Of a stretch of DNA of 64,000 bases, positions 1-8,240 are shown piece after piece (position 1 is the first letter of the stretch; each line of letters begins with the position of its first letter). This DNA comes from Arenibacter sp. F26102 (GTDB taxonomy: Bacteria; Bacteroidota; Bacteroidia; Flavobacteriales; Flavobacteriaceae). A program made the position numbers and the translations under genes. The stretch lies in the NCBI RefSeq assembly GCF_023015865.1, contig NZ_JALKBC010000006.1, positions 1 through 64,000 on the forward strand, written 5' to 3'. The notes below the pieces were generated by a model. It ran no database searches. It had not been told where the DNA came from and saw only the letters and a program-made list of their open reading frames with translations.

Positions 1-444
1 GTCATTATCCAAGATCGTATAGGTATGCACCGTGTTCGTACCCAATGTGGCATTGGTAGGCGACGATAGCGTCACCACCACCGTCTCATCAAGTTCGTCG
101 ATCAAATCGTCCACGATGCCCGCTATGCTGATGTTCCCTGTCAAGTCTCCAGCCAAGATCGTAAGCGTACCGTCGGCCAGGGTATAGTCCGTCCCTCCTC
201 CGGTAGCCGTGCCGGTTACGGCATAATTCACCGAAACATTAGAACCGCTCGCAGCGGAAAGCGACACCGCAAGGGCAGCGCTGGAAACGGATTCAAGGCC
301 ACTGGAGGCCGTTGTGCTAAATGCGACCGTCTGCCCATATCCACTAAACCCTAAAAACAGCAGAGCACTCGCAAAAACCAAAAACTTCAGTTTATAAGAA
401 ACCAAAAAATTGGAAAGTATATTATATAGGGAAATTATTTTCAT
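1..444 (-). CDS. Calx-beta domain surface protein, 5' part only (runs off left edge)
   Basis: An open frame reads from an ATG at 444 to base 1 without a stop, giving 148 residues; the C-terminus lies outside the window. Residues about 18-36 form a hydrophobic signal peptide ending SGYGQT. The rest is Ser/Thr/Ala/Gly-rich beta sequence with Calx-beta hallmarks: VNYAVTGTATGGGTDYTLADG, then a DDLIDELDETVVVTL stretch and an ending TYTILDND. Calx-beta repeats are common in large secreted or surface-anchored adhesins of Flavobacteriaceae, often type IX secretion substrates, but the C-terminal sorting domain that would show this is not visible. Base composition is more GC-rich than its neighbours. 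Function beyond a secreted adhesin-like protein is unknown. Confidence 0.8.
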   Translation of the reverse strand, partial: MKIISLYNILSNFLVSYKLKFLVFASALLFLGFSGYGQTVAFSTTASSGLESVSSAALAVSLSAASGSNVSVNYAVTGTATGGGTDYTLADGTLTILAGDLTGNISIAGIVDDLIDELDETVVVTLSSPTNATLGTNTVHTYTILDND

Positions 445-491
445 AGCCGGTTACATCATTCAAAGATTGAAATGGGGAATGGCCTAGCCGT

Positions 492-509
492 ATCCCCAAA
501 ATAGGGAAT
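492..509. promoter_or_regulatory. Imperfect inverted repeat upstream of the Calx-beta gene
   Basis: The 18-bp sequence ATCCCCAAAATAGGGAAT is an imperfect palindrome (CCC...GGG core, AT/AT ends) lying 48 bp upstream of the ATG at 444. A second C-run, ATACCCCAC, follows at 526-534. It has the size and symmetry of a dimeric regulator site. No regulator is identified; this is inference from symmetry and position. Confidence 0.3.
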
Positions 510-599
510 CAATATTAAGAAAAAATACCCCACAAGCCTAACAATACAGCTTAAATATGAATATATCAGATGAACAGCAAAAAACTATTGCTAAGCCAT

Positions 600-1484
600 T
601 TACGAAAGCTCCGCAGACATAGTTTCAGCTCCGGGATGTATCTTTTTAACCAAGCCTTGAAGCACCTTCCCAGGCCCAACTTCTGTAAACAATGTGGCGC
701 CATCAGCCACCATTTGCTGCACGCTTTGGGTCCATTTTACAGGGGCCGTTAACTGGGCGATTAAATTTGCTTTTATAACCTCTGGATCGGTTACCGCAGT
801 GGTTGGTACATTTTGGTATATGGCACAGCTTGGTGTCTTGAAAATAGTATTTTCTATAGCAGCAGCCAATTCTTCCCTTGCGGGCTCCATTAAAGGTGAG
901 TGAAAAGCACCGCCTACTGGCAATACCAAAGCCCTACGGGCACCGGCTTCCTTCAATTTTTCACAAGCGACATTTATAGCATCCACTTCACCGGAGATTA
1001 CCAATTGGCCCGGGCAATTATAATTGGCCGGCACCACAATACCAGGTATTTCTGCACATATTTTTTCCACAATAGCATCATCCAAACCTAAAACAGCTGC
1101 CATAGTGCTTGGTTGTATTTCACAGGCTTTTTGCATTGCCATTGCACGTTGGAATACTAATTTTAATCCATCCTCAAAATTCAGGGCACCATTGGCCACC
1201 AAAGCCGAAAATTCCCCCAAGGAATGGCCTGCAACCATATCCGGTTTAAAGCTTTCGCCCATAACCTTACTCATGATTACCGAATGCAAAAAGATGGCCG
1301 GCTGGGTAACCTTCGTTTCCTTTAAGTCCTCCGGAGTCCCCTCGAACATAAGATCGGTAATGGAAAAATCTAAAATTTCATTAGCGGTTTCAAACATTTT
1401 TTGCGCTAAGGGATACTTTTCATAAAGATCCAATCCCATTCCTACAAATTGTGCTCCTTGACCAGGAAAAATATATGCGTTCAT
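600..1484 (-). CDS. fabD: Malonyl-CoA:ACP transacylase FabD
   Basis: FabD transfers the malonyl group from CoA to acyl carrier protein, supplying fatty acid elongation in the cytoplasm. The 294-residue length is normal for the family. The N-terminal FPGQGAQ (6-12), the nucleophile motif GHSLGE with Ser88, Arg113 in FQRAMAMQ and the catalytic His195 in GGAFHSPLM are all present, as is the C-terminal EVGPGKVLQGLVKK. The start at 1484 gives the canonical MNAYIFPGQGAQ N-terminus. It stands alone: the next minus-strand gene upstream ends at 1809 across a repeat-containing gap. A TATTTTTG -7-like element sits about 30 bp upstream (1516-1523). Confidence 0.97.
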   Translation of the reverse strand: MNAYIFPGQGAQFVGMGLDLYEKYPLAQKMFETANEILDFSITDLMFEGTPEDLKETKVTQPAIFLHSVIMSKVMGESFKPDMVAGHSLGEFSALVANGALNFEDGLKLVFQRAMAMQKACEIQPSTMAAVLGLDDAIVEKICAEIPGIVVPANYNCPGQLVISGEVDAINVACEKLKEAGARRALVLPVGGAFHSPLMEPAREELAAAIENTIFKTPSCAIYQNVPTTAVTDPEVIKANLIAQLTAPVKWTQSVQQMVADGATLFTEVGPGKVLQGLVKKIHPGAETMSAELS

Positions 1485-1515
1485 ACGTTTTTATTTATAC
1501 TATTTAATGTTGTGG

Positions 1516-1523
1516 CAAAAATA
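1516..1523 (-). promoter_or_regulatory. Candidate -7 element for fabD
   Basis: On the minus strand the sequence reads TATTTTTG, matching the Bacteroidota TANNTTTG -7 consensus, 32 bp upstream of the fabD ATG. No clear TTTG is seen at the matching -33 distance, so this is a half-supported promoter. Confidence 0.4.
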
Positions 1524-1650
1524 AGATTATTTGATCAGGAGTTTGCCCTGAAGCCCAAGAATTAGTTTACTTTAGGCCTCAAGCCTAATTGAATATAATT
1601 TTCAATTGATAACTATAAAATAATCATCAACACTCCAATCCCGAAAAATT

Positions 1651-1678
1651 ACTCCTTAAACCAACTGGAATATTTTAC
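1651..1678. repeat. Direct repeat copy 1: duplicated 3' end of the carbonic anhydrase-like gene
   Basis: These 28 bp (starting ACTCCTTAAACC, ending ATATTTTAC) are identical to 1811-1838, exactly 160 bp away. Copy 2 encodes the final residues VKYSSWFKE of the gamma-carbonic-anhydrase-like protein; copy 1 is non-coding debris. A short A-rich stretch next to both copies is also similar. Confidence 0.9.
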
Positions 1679-1810
1679 ATTTTCACCTCACCCAGAAACG
1701 TCGTAAAAGACGTTCCGACCTCTCCAAAGGAGAGGTAGATCAGGTTTCCCTTTCTACAAGCATACAGACCTGAAAATATTCCTTGAAGCATACTTAAATA
1801 TAAAAAAATC
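1679..1810. repeat. Palindromic REP-like element between the direct repeats
   Basis: The 132-bp spacer carries two adjacent perfect hairpins: AACGTC-GTAAAA-GACGTT (1697-1714) and ACCTCTCC-AAA-GGAGAGGT (1718-1736), preceded by TCACCTCACCC. The CTCTCCAAAGGAGAG core with nearby CACCTCACCC resembles short interspersed repeats I recall from flavobacterial genomes; that resemblance is from memory, not a search. No ORF or transposase is present. Its position between two copies of a gene end suggests insertion with target duplication, or a local duplication. Confidence 0.6.
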
Positions 1811-2318
1811 ACTCCTTAAACCAACTGGAATATTTTACGTAATTATTGGCAATTCGTTCTACCTCACCAACACTTAATTCAGTACTGATATCCTTTATTT
1901 TTTTGGCCGGCATACCCGCAAAAACAGTACCCGAAGGTACACGTGTTCCCTTTGTAACCACGGCACCGGCTGCAATAATACTATTACTTTCAACAACACA
2001 ATCATCCATAACAATACTGCCCATTCCTATTAACACATTGTCATGTATAGTACAACCGTGTACTATGGCATTGTGTCCTATGGAAACGTTATTGCCAATA
2101 TTGGTGGGCGACTTTAAATAAGTACAATGTATTACAGCTCCGTCCTGCACATTCACCTTATTTCCCATTTTTATATAATGGACATCCCCTCTTAAGACCG
2201 CATTGAACCATATACTGCATTGGTCTCCCATGACTACATCCCCAACAATTGTGGCATTCTCAGCTATATAACAATCTTCCCCTATCTGGGGCGATTTTCC
2301 GTTTATTGTTTTAATCAT
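1809..2318 (-). CDS. Gamma-carbonic anhydrase family protein (YrdA/PaaY type)
   Basis: A left-handed beta-helix hexapeptide-repeat protein of the gamma class carbonic anhydrase family; members bind a metal between trimer subunits, though many YrdA-type members have unproven hydratase activity. With the start at 2318 it is 169 residues, beginning MIKTINGKSPQIGEDC as family members do. The active-site set is complete: Arg43, Asp45, Gln58 and the metal ligands His64, His82 and His87. The frame stays open upstream to 2372, but the extra 18 residues are basic and unlike the family, so I reject that start. The last 28 bp are duplicated downstream (1651-1678). A paralogous acyltransferase role cannot be excluded. 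Confidence 0.9.
   Translation of the reverse strand: MIKTINGKSPQIGEDCYIAENATIVGDVVMGDQCSIWFNAVLRGDVHYIKMGNKVNVQDGAVIHCTYLKSPTNIGNNVSIGHNAIVHGCTIHDNVLIGMGSIVMDDCVVESNSIIAAGAVVTKGTRVPSGTVFAGMPAKKIKDISTELSVGEVERIANNYVKYSSWFKE
1811..1838. repeat. Direct repeat copy 2, inside the 3' end of the carbonic anhydrase-like gene
   Basis: Identical to 1651-1678. This copy encodes the last nine residues of the protein, so it is the functional, presumably ancestral, copy. Confidence 0.9.
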
Positions 2319-2429
2319 TTTGATTTTTTTAATTACTTGGCAAGGTTTCATTATAGAGCCTCCCATTTCCATTTTTTAGTGGTCTACCCCTATTAGGCAC
2401 TTCAACCTTAGACTTTATGCAAATTTATG

Positions 2430-3161
2430 CTATTCAAAATACGATAACAAATTCTTCTTTTTTGAAGCGGAAACCATTATTTCCTTTCCATTGGAAATTA
2501 TAACACTACCCCCCTTGCCCCTCTTATATTGGACCACCTCGTTAACATTTACCAAATACGACTTATGTATTCGGGCAAAAACATATTCTCCTAAGGCCTC
2601 CTCAAAATATTTTAAAGTTTTACTCACCAATATCTTTTTATTCTCCAAATACAGTTCCGTGTAATTGTCATCTGCCTTGCAATATAAAATATCGGCCACA
2701 TTCAGTACTTGAAAGCCGTCCTGTTGTGGTAGGGTGATCTTTCCGTCCACCTTATTGAATTTTGGTGTAAGTATCCGATCTTCTATTGCTTTTTCCTTTT
2801 CCCTTATTTCAGTTACATATTCCACTGCCTTTATGAGTTCGTCTATGCTAATGGGCTTCATTAAATAGTAGGCCGCATGGGCATTAAGGGCATCCACGGC
2901 GTATTGATTATATGCGGTAACAAAAACGGTCTCAAAATCACGGTCCGGCAACTGATCCAATAAATCGAAAGCATTTCCAAATGGCATTTCTACATCCAAA
3001 AACACCAAATCCAGATCATTCCCTTTGATTAGGGCAAGTCCTTCCGCTATGGTTGCCGCCTCCCCTACCAGACTTACGGTAGGACAATATTTGGCCAAAT
3101 AATTACGGAGAATTTCCCTGCTATTTACTTCGTCTTCTACTATTATAGCATTTAACTTCAT
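2430..3161 (-). CDS. LytTR-family response regulator
   Basis: Cytoplasmic response regulator of 243 residues. The receiver domain (1-125) has the acidic pair Glu9/Asp10, phosphoacceptor Asp56 in LVFLDVEMP, Thr82 and Lys102 (LMKP). The C-terminal LytTR DNA-binding domain (about 138-243) contains VADILYCKADDNYTELYL and FARIHKSYLVNVNEV, both typical. It lies 72 bp downstream of the sensor kinase gene on the same strand, so the two are almost certainly cotranscribed partners. The regulon is not evident from the sequence. Confidence 0.95.
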   Translation of the reverse strand: MKLNAIIVEDEVNSREILRNYLAKYCPTVSLVGEAATIAEGLALIKGNDLDLVFLDVEMPFGNAFDLLDQLPDRDFETVFVTAYNQYAVDALNAHAAYYLMKPISIDELIKAVEYVTEIREKEKAIEDRILTPKFNKVDGKITLPQQDGFQVLNVADILYCKADDNYTELYLENKKILVSKTLKYFEEALGEYVFARIHKSYLVNVNEVVQYKRGKGGSVIISNGKEIMVSASKKKNLLSYFE

Positions 3162-3233
3162 TCTTGGAACTTATAACATATTGAAAAAATTGCAGGACTA
3201 AGTGGCATGCAAACTAGAACTCTTCTTATTTTA

Positions 3234-5438
3234 TCAATCCCTCTTAATAGAGAACACTACCCTGGTGCCCGTGCCATTAGCCTCCAGGTCAGAAATAAAA
3301 ACGTCCACTTTATCCTTATACATATCGTTTAATATTTCTATTCTCTTTTTAATGTTCCCCATGCCCTTGGACTTCTGTTTCTTCTGATTTTGGGTCTTGA
3401 TGGCTTTCGATCTCTTCCTACCTATGCCATTGTCCGTTATAGAAATCTCAATAGCATTTTTATCCTTCTGCTTCAGTTCTATTTTTAATAAACCCTTATC
3501 TTCCCTGTAGCGCAACCCGTGCCATATTGCATTTTCAATATAGGGTTGCAATAGCATAGGAGGTATTTGAAAAGCATCAATGTCTATATTTGGATCTATC
3601 TCGATCTTATAATCAAATTTATCCGTAAAACGGGAATGCTCCAACTTGGTATACAGTTCCAACAATTCCAATTCTTTGGACAAGGGAATAAAATCTTCGT
3701 CCGAATTTTCCAATACGGCCCGCATTAGGGTAGAGAAATCGCTTAGATACCTGTTTGCACTTCTTTCGTCGCTTTTAGCAATAAAATTATTTACAGAATT
3801 TAGGGCGTTAAATATGAAATGAGGATTCATCTGAGACCTCAGCGATTTCAAGGCCAATAAATTATTTGCCAATTTTTGTTGCTTATTGCTACTATAAAAG
3901 AAGTATGCGGCCAATCCCATCAAAAGCATTCCAAAAATTAATGAATAGATAATCCAATTCTGCCGTTTTATACTTTCTTCTACCAATTGCTGCTCCGTAA
4001 GGGCCAGGCTGTATTTGCTTTGCGAAAGTTCCCTTTCCTGTTCCAGTCCGGAAATTCTGCTTTGTTTGGAGGCTATCTCCCTATTAAAACGAGCCGCTCT
4101 GGCTATTTCCTGTTCTTTTCTAACATATAAGGTATCTACAACAGCTACATATTGTTGATAGGTCTCCAAAGCCTTGGTGAAATCGCCCTTATACCTATAC
4201 ACTTCCGACAATTTTCTCGTGGCATCTTTCTGGACGAACAAATCGTCTTCAACATCAGCATCTTTAATACTCTCTTCCAAATAAGGTATTGCCTCGTCGT
4301 ATTTATCCTGGGCAATATAGGCATTGGCTATCTTATAATTTATTCTTTGGGCCGTTATGGAATCGTTTTGATTTAACGATCCAGCTGCGGGCGACTTGGT
4401 TTTAGGTATTTTCTTCAGATCCTCCAAGCTCTTTTTTCGCAATGCTATTTCCTGCCCAAATTGATTTTTTTGATTGTAAAAATCGGCCACCTTCTCTTTT
4501 TCCTGTACAGCCCGCTGAGGGGCTTGACCAGAGGCCATTTGCAGGGAATTATCAAAATAAACATCGGCCTCCTGTAGCCTATTGTCCTTTGCATAGGCCC
4601 CAGCTATCTTGGAATTTAAATCGATGGTCTTTGGTGAAATCTGATTCTTTTCGGCCACCGTAAGCCCTTCATTATAGAAGGCCACTGCTTTATCCACTTC
4701 ACCAAGGCCAACATAGGCGTCCCCGAGAAATTCGTACAGCTCCACTCTTTGATAGGGTACCATTTTAGGTATTTTGACTAAGGGCGATAAAACTTTCTCC
4801 GCTGCCCTAAAATCTTTGTTCAAAATATAGGTTTCACCCAATAGCAATGAAGTTTTAAGGGTCTTGTTCGCTAAAAGTGCATCCTTATAACTGGAAATGG
4901 CCAAATCATATTGTTTGTGGTACTGATAGACTTCACCCAAGGTGGTATAGGAATTGGCCAATTCCTCCTTATTATTACCTACTCCCAATTGTGAAATGGA
5001 TTGGGTAATAAAATCGATGCTTTTGCGAATATCCTTCTTCTTATAAAAATTTGCCGAATCTATATAGGCCCGGTACAAAGAGACCGACCTATCCCCCCTA
5101 ATGTTATTGCTTGCACCAACTTCACCCCTTTCCAAGGCATCCACCAAAATTTCTATATCGCTCTTACTCTTAACCAGATAACGCACGGTTTCCATATTTG
5201 GGCTTTTAAACACAACCTCCTCTCCGATTGAAACCTTAATATTGAATTCACCTCGGGCATTCGTCAGGCTATACTCCCCGCTATTGGTGGACACCGCTAC
5301 CCCCGAAACTCCTTGGTCGCCCTTTCTTTCCTTAACAACACCCCGCACCTCAAATTGTTCCCCAGTCTGTGGTAATTGGGCATACCCAACGGTTCCACTG
5401 AACACTATTAAGAAACATATGTAAAAATACTTGGTCAT
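3234..5438 (-). CDS. LytS-type sensor histidine kinase with TPR sensor region
   Basis: 734 residues. In order: signal peptide (1-20, ending VGYAQ), a carboxypeptidase-regulatory-like beta domain (about 30-105, with VSGVAVSTNSGEYSLTNARG), a long TPR array (about 125-430), a coiled coil (about 436-493), one transmembrane helix (494-516), the His_kinase domain with His540 in SQMNPHFIFNALNSV, and a C-terminal ATPase domain with YIENAIWHGLRY and ITDNGIGRKRS. The sensor part is therefore periplasmic and the kinase cytoplasmic. The MNPHFIFN motif is that of the LytS/YehU class, matching the LytTR regulator 72 bp downstream. TPR kinases of this build are common in Bacteroidota; the signal sensed is unknown. 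Confidence 0.94.
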   Translation of the reverse strand: MTKYFYICFLIVFSGTVGYAQLPQTGEQFEVRGVVKERKGDQGVSGVAVSTNSGEYSLTNARGEFNIKVSIGEEVVFKSPNMETVRYLVKSKSDIEILVDALERGEVGASNNIRGDRSVSLYRAYIDSANFYKKKDIRKSIDFITQSISQLGVGNNKEELANSYTTLGEVYQYHKQYDLAISSYKDALLANKTLKTSLLLGETYILNKDFRAAEKVLSPLVKIPKMVPYQRVELYEFLGDAYVGLGEVDKAVAFYNEGLTVAEKNQISPKTIDLNSKIAGAYAKDNRLQEADVYFDNSLQMASGQAPQRAVQEKEKVADFYNQKNQFGQEIALRKKSLEDLKKIPKTKSPAAGSLNQNDSITAQRINYKIANAYIAQDKYDEAIPYLEESIKDADVEDDLFVQKDATRKLSEVYRYKGDFTKALETYQQYVAVVDTLYVRKEQEIARAARFNREIASKQSRISGLEQERELSQSKYSLALTEQQLVEESIKRQNWIIYSLIFGMLLMGLAAYFFYSSNKQQKLANNLLALKSLRSQMNPHFIFNALNSVNNFIAKSDERSANRYLSDFSTLMRAVLENSDEDFIPLSKELELLELYTKLEHSRFTDKFDYKIEIDPNIDIDAFQIPPMLLQPYIENAIWHGLRYREDKGLLKIELKQKDKNAIEISITDNGIGRKRSKAIKTQNQKKQKSKGMGNIKKRIEILNDMYKDKVDVFISDLEANGTGTRVVFSIKRD

Positions 5439-5757
5439 TAGCTTATATAATATAGGATAAACATAATCGATTTAAATCATATTAAAAAATGCATAATTCC
5501 ATCAAACTGGGCAGTTCACTACCAAAAAACAGGCTTTACGAATCCAAAACTCCTGTTGCCTCATCCAGGATAGCCGTTTACTCATTCTCGATTTTTTTTG
5601 AAATATGTTGCTCCTACTTTTAACATGTGATATCACCGGTTTACATCGAAATAATTAAAATTCCGGGGACTCATATATGGCAACATTAGTGGTAAAGCAT
5701 AATGGCCCAACCACTAAAATTAAAAAAGAATCAATGTTTAACTTAAATAAAATAGAA
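5439..5757. other. Divergent intergenic region, kinase (-) / VWA gene (+)
   Basis: About 319 bp separates the kinase start from the preferred VWA start. I see no gene, no strong TTTG/TANNTTTG pair on either strand and no notable repeat. It must hold both promoters. Confidence 0.5.
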
Positions 5758-6939
5758 ATGAAAAATTTAAAACAAATCCTAATAATGGGGGCAATTACCC
5801 TAGGTATGAGCAACAGCTATGGTTCCGACCTTAATTATTTGAACAGCAGCAAAGAGCCCATATTAACTGAAGCGGGCATAGAAAAATATAAGCCGGCCAA
5901 TAACTTGGTCAAGATTGCGCTATTGCTTGATACCAGTAACAGTATGGACGGACTTATAAATCAGGCGAAAGCACAATTATGGGATATTGTCAACAAATTT
6001 ACGCATGCCAAGTGCGGTAACGATGGTAGACCTCAATTGCAAATTGCACTTTATCAATATGGAAACGATAACCTATCTTCCAGGGAAGGTTACATCCAAC
6101 AGGTATTGGGCTTCAGCAGTGATTTGGATGAGATTTCAGAAAAATTATTCTCCCTGTCTACCAATGGAGGGGAAGAGTATTGTGGACGGGTAATTCAGAC
6201 ATCGTTGAACCAGTTGGACTGGGGAAAAAATCCAGATAATCTAAAAATGATCTTTATTGCCGGGAATGAGCCTTTTACCCAAGGAAAATTAAACTATAGG
6301 GATGCGGTGGCCAATGCCAAGGAAAAAGACATCGTAATTAATACTATTTTTTGCGGTGCCTACGAACAAGGAATAAACACCGATTGGAAAAATGGGGCCC
6401 AACTAACAGGTGGGGAATATATGGCCATTGACCATAACCGGAAAGTAGTCCATATAAACACACCATATGACGATGTGATCATTAGACTAAACTCCAAATT
6501 GAACAGTACCTATATTTCATATGGCGCATTGGGTGCAACCAAGATTCAACAGCAAAGTGCCCAAGATGACAATGCTATGGAAATGGAAGAAGCCGTGGCT
6601 GTAAAAAGAGCTGTTAGCAAATCGTCTCGACTATATTCCAATTCCTCATGGGATTTAGTGGATGCCTCTAAAGATAAGGATTTTGATATCGCTAAAATTA
6701 AAAATGAACAATTACCAATGGAATTACAGGGAAAATCCAAAGCGGAAATTGCAACCTACGTTGAAGACAAGAAAAAGGAGCGTATTGGCATACAAAAAGA
6801 AATTCAAGAACTGAACAGCAAAAGGGAAACCTATATTGCCGAGCAACAAAAGGATAACGAAAAAGGTGAATTGGAAAATGCCATGCTTACGGCAATAAAA
6901 AAGCAGGCGGCCAAGAAGAATTATCGTTGGGAGCAGTAA
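5758..6939 (+). CDS. Secreted VWA domain protein
   Basis: From ATG 5758 the product is 393 residues, beginning with a signal peptide (MKNLKQILIMGAITLG...). Residues about 50-235 are a von Willebrand factor A domain: the metal-ion-dependent adhesion site is Asp58-Thr-Ser60-Asn-Ser62 (DTSNSMDG), followed by QIALYQYGND and LKMIFIAGNEPF. The C-terminal 100 residues are Lys/Glu-rich and probably coiled. The frame is open back to 5677, and ATG 5734 is a second option; I chose 5758 because it gives a compact signal peptide. It is convergent with the PorP-like gene. VWA proteins of this kind bind protein partners at the envelope; the ligand is unknown. Confidence 0.85.
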   Translation: MKNLKQILIMGAITLGMSNSYGSDLNYLNSSKEPILTEAGIEKYKPANNLVKIALLLDTSNSMDGLINQAKAQLWDIVNKFTHAKCGNDGRPQLQIALYQYGNDNLSSREGYIQQVLGFSSDLDEISEKLFSLSTNGGEEYCGRVIQTSLNQLDWGKNPDNLKMIFIAGNEPFTQGKLNYRDAVANAKEKDIVINTIFCGAYEQGINTDWKNGAQLTGGEYMAIDHNRKVVHINTPYDDVIIRLNSKLNSTYISYGALGATKIQQQSAQDDNAMEMEEAVAVKRAVSKSSRLYSNSSWDLVDASKDKDFDIAKIKNEQLPMELQGKSKAEIATYVEDKKKERIGIQKEIQELNSKRETYIAEQQKDNEKGELENAMLTAIKKQAAKKNYRWEQ

Positions 6940-6991
6940 GTTAAAAGAAAATCGGAATCCCTTGTAAGAATCCCAACTGCCTCATAAATTG

Positions 6992-7043
6992 AATAAAATA
7001 ATGTTCAATGGATCTTATTGGATCTGTTGAACAATATTTTATT
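6992..7043. terminator. Stem-loop between convergent genes
   Basis: Arms 6992-7008 and 7027-7043 are 17 bp with one mismatch (7001/7034), enclosing an 18-nt loop. The right arm ends in a T-rich run. It lies 50 bp past the VWA stop and 87 bp past the PorP-like stop, so it could terminate transcription from both sides. Confidence 0.55.
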
Positions 7044-7129
7044 TGATAGTAGCACAAGAAAGTGCTTCAACTAAATTATTATGGTTATTGATAAGGGACT
7101 ACGCCCAGGGGCCCAATTTAGCAATAAGA

Positions 7130-8122
7130 TCAGTAATTAACTGCCGGACATTTACAATCGTATCTTTTCTCGGATTGACCAAAGTCGTACCCTAAGGTAA
7201 TTTGATGAAACCCACCATTATCAAATCGAACATCGCCCATTTGATAAGAATAGTTATAGGACACCAGAAAATTTCTGTAGTTTACCCCAACGATAGGGGT
7301 AATAAGCTGCAAACGTTGTTCCCCAAAATCTGTGGCGGTCTGGTATTGTGCTCCATCAAAACTTCTTCGGTAAGAAACGCCGCCCCATACCGTTCCAAAA
7401 TCCACACTCTTGTAAACCTTTGCGTTTATATCAATAGCCTTTTCCTGGGTAAACTCTGTAAACTGGAATAACACCGAAGGCTCTACCTGCCATTCGCTCC
7501 TTCCAAATACATAACCAGTGGATACCAAGTATTTTCTTAGGTTGTTGGACTCGATCGCCGAATATAAATCCCTACCGCGCCCCATTAAATTGTGTATCGC
7601 TGCATGGGCATAGAACTCCATAAAATTATAGGACATACCCAAATCCATATTAAAATAGCTAACACTATTCCTGGAACCGGTTATAATTGGGTCTGGAATA
7701 ACCGAAACAAACTCCGACTCATCCAAATTACTTTGTTGAATTCCCGCACTAAGTCCAAAGGAAAGTTGATTAAGACTTCTATAATCCCCACCCAGCCGTA
7801 GATGATGTGCATAAGTAAGCTTTAACCCCGTTTGGGAATGGTAACCGTTGGCATCATTAAATACGGTTGCCCCATAGCCACTATTTTCACCAACCCTTAC
7901 ATGGGCGTTTAAGGTCTGCATATTAGGAGCCTCGTCCACATTAAACCATTGCTTTCTAATGGTTGCCCTAATTTTCCCTCCTTCACCTATTCCTGCCATT
8001 GATGGGTATACCAAATAGTAATTATCCGCCAAATAATCAAAATAAACTGGGACACCTTCTTGCGCAATGGACTGGTAGCCAATCGCAAAAAACGAAAGTA
8101 GGATCAATAAATGGTGTTTCAT
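7130..8122 (-). CDS. PorP/SprF family type IX secretion membrane protein
   Basis: 330 residues with a signal peptide (1-20, ending SIAQ) and then a beta-barrel-like sequence of alternating aromatic strands. The N-terminal pattern VPVYFDYLADNYYLVYPSMAG and KIRATIRKQWFNVDEAP is characteristic of the PorP/SprF family, outer-membrane proteins that work with the gliding/type IX secretion machinery and are usually paired with a large secreted adhesin (as SprF with SprB). No adhesin gene adjoins it here, so it is either an orphan paralogue or serves a distant substrate. Divergent from the Nfu gene; a TATATTTG element lies 32 bp upstream. Confidence 0.88.
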   Translation of the reverse strand: MKHHLLILLSFFAIGYQSIAQEGVPVYFDYLADNYYLVYPSMAGIGEGGKIRATIRKQWFNVDEAPNMQTLNAHVRVGENSGYGATVFNDANGYHSQTGLKLTYAHHLRLGGDYRSLNQLSFGLSAGIQQSNLDESEFVSVIPDPIITGSRNSVSYFNMDLGMSYNFMEFYAHAAIHNLMGRGRDLYSAIESNNLRKYLVSTGYVFGRSEWQVEPSVLFQFTEFTQEKAIDINAKVYKSVDFGTVWGGVSYRRSFDGAQYQTATDFGEQRLQLITPIVGVNYRNFLVSYNYSYQMGDVRFDNGGFHQITLGYDFGQSEKRYDCKCPAVNY

Positions 8123-8153
8123 TTAAGATTAGGGGTGAATTAATAACTTCGTC

Positions 8154-8161
8154 CAAATATA
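8154..8161 (-). promoter_or_regulatory. Candidate -7 element for the PorP/SprF gene
   Basis: Minus-strand TATATTTG, an exact TANNTTTG match, 31 bp upstream of the ATG at 8122. No TTTG at the expected -33 position. The divergent Nfu gene has its own element at 8219-8226. Confidence 0.5.
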
Positions 8162-8218
8162 AAATATAACGGATGAAATACTACATTATTATATATGCCA
8201 TTAGTTAGAAAACCTTCG

Positions 8219-8226
8219 TACTTTTG
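8219..8226 (+). promoter_or_regulatory. Candidate -7 element for the Nfu gene
   Basis: TACTTTTG matches TANNTTTG exactly. It overlaps the GTG at 8226 that would start a longer Nfu frame, so transcription would begin after that GTG and the ATG at 8241 is the usable start, with a leader of roughly 10 nt. Confidence 0.5.
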
Positions 8227-8240
8227 TGAAAAATATTAAA

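Larger units (their letters stand above)
1485..1808. other. Intergenic region between fabD and the carbonic anhydrase-like gene
   Basis: This 324-bp gap holds no convincing gene. Its left part carries the fabD upstream region. Its right part holds a copy of the last 28 bp of the neighbouring coding region and a palindrome-rich insert; see the repeat entries at 1651-1678 and 1679-1810. Confidence 0.7.

Noticed and set aside
8226-8240. GTG start giving a five-residue longer Nfu protein
   Set aside because: It lies in a good -7 promoter element and the family N-terminus fits ATG 8241.
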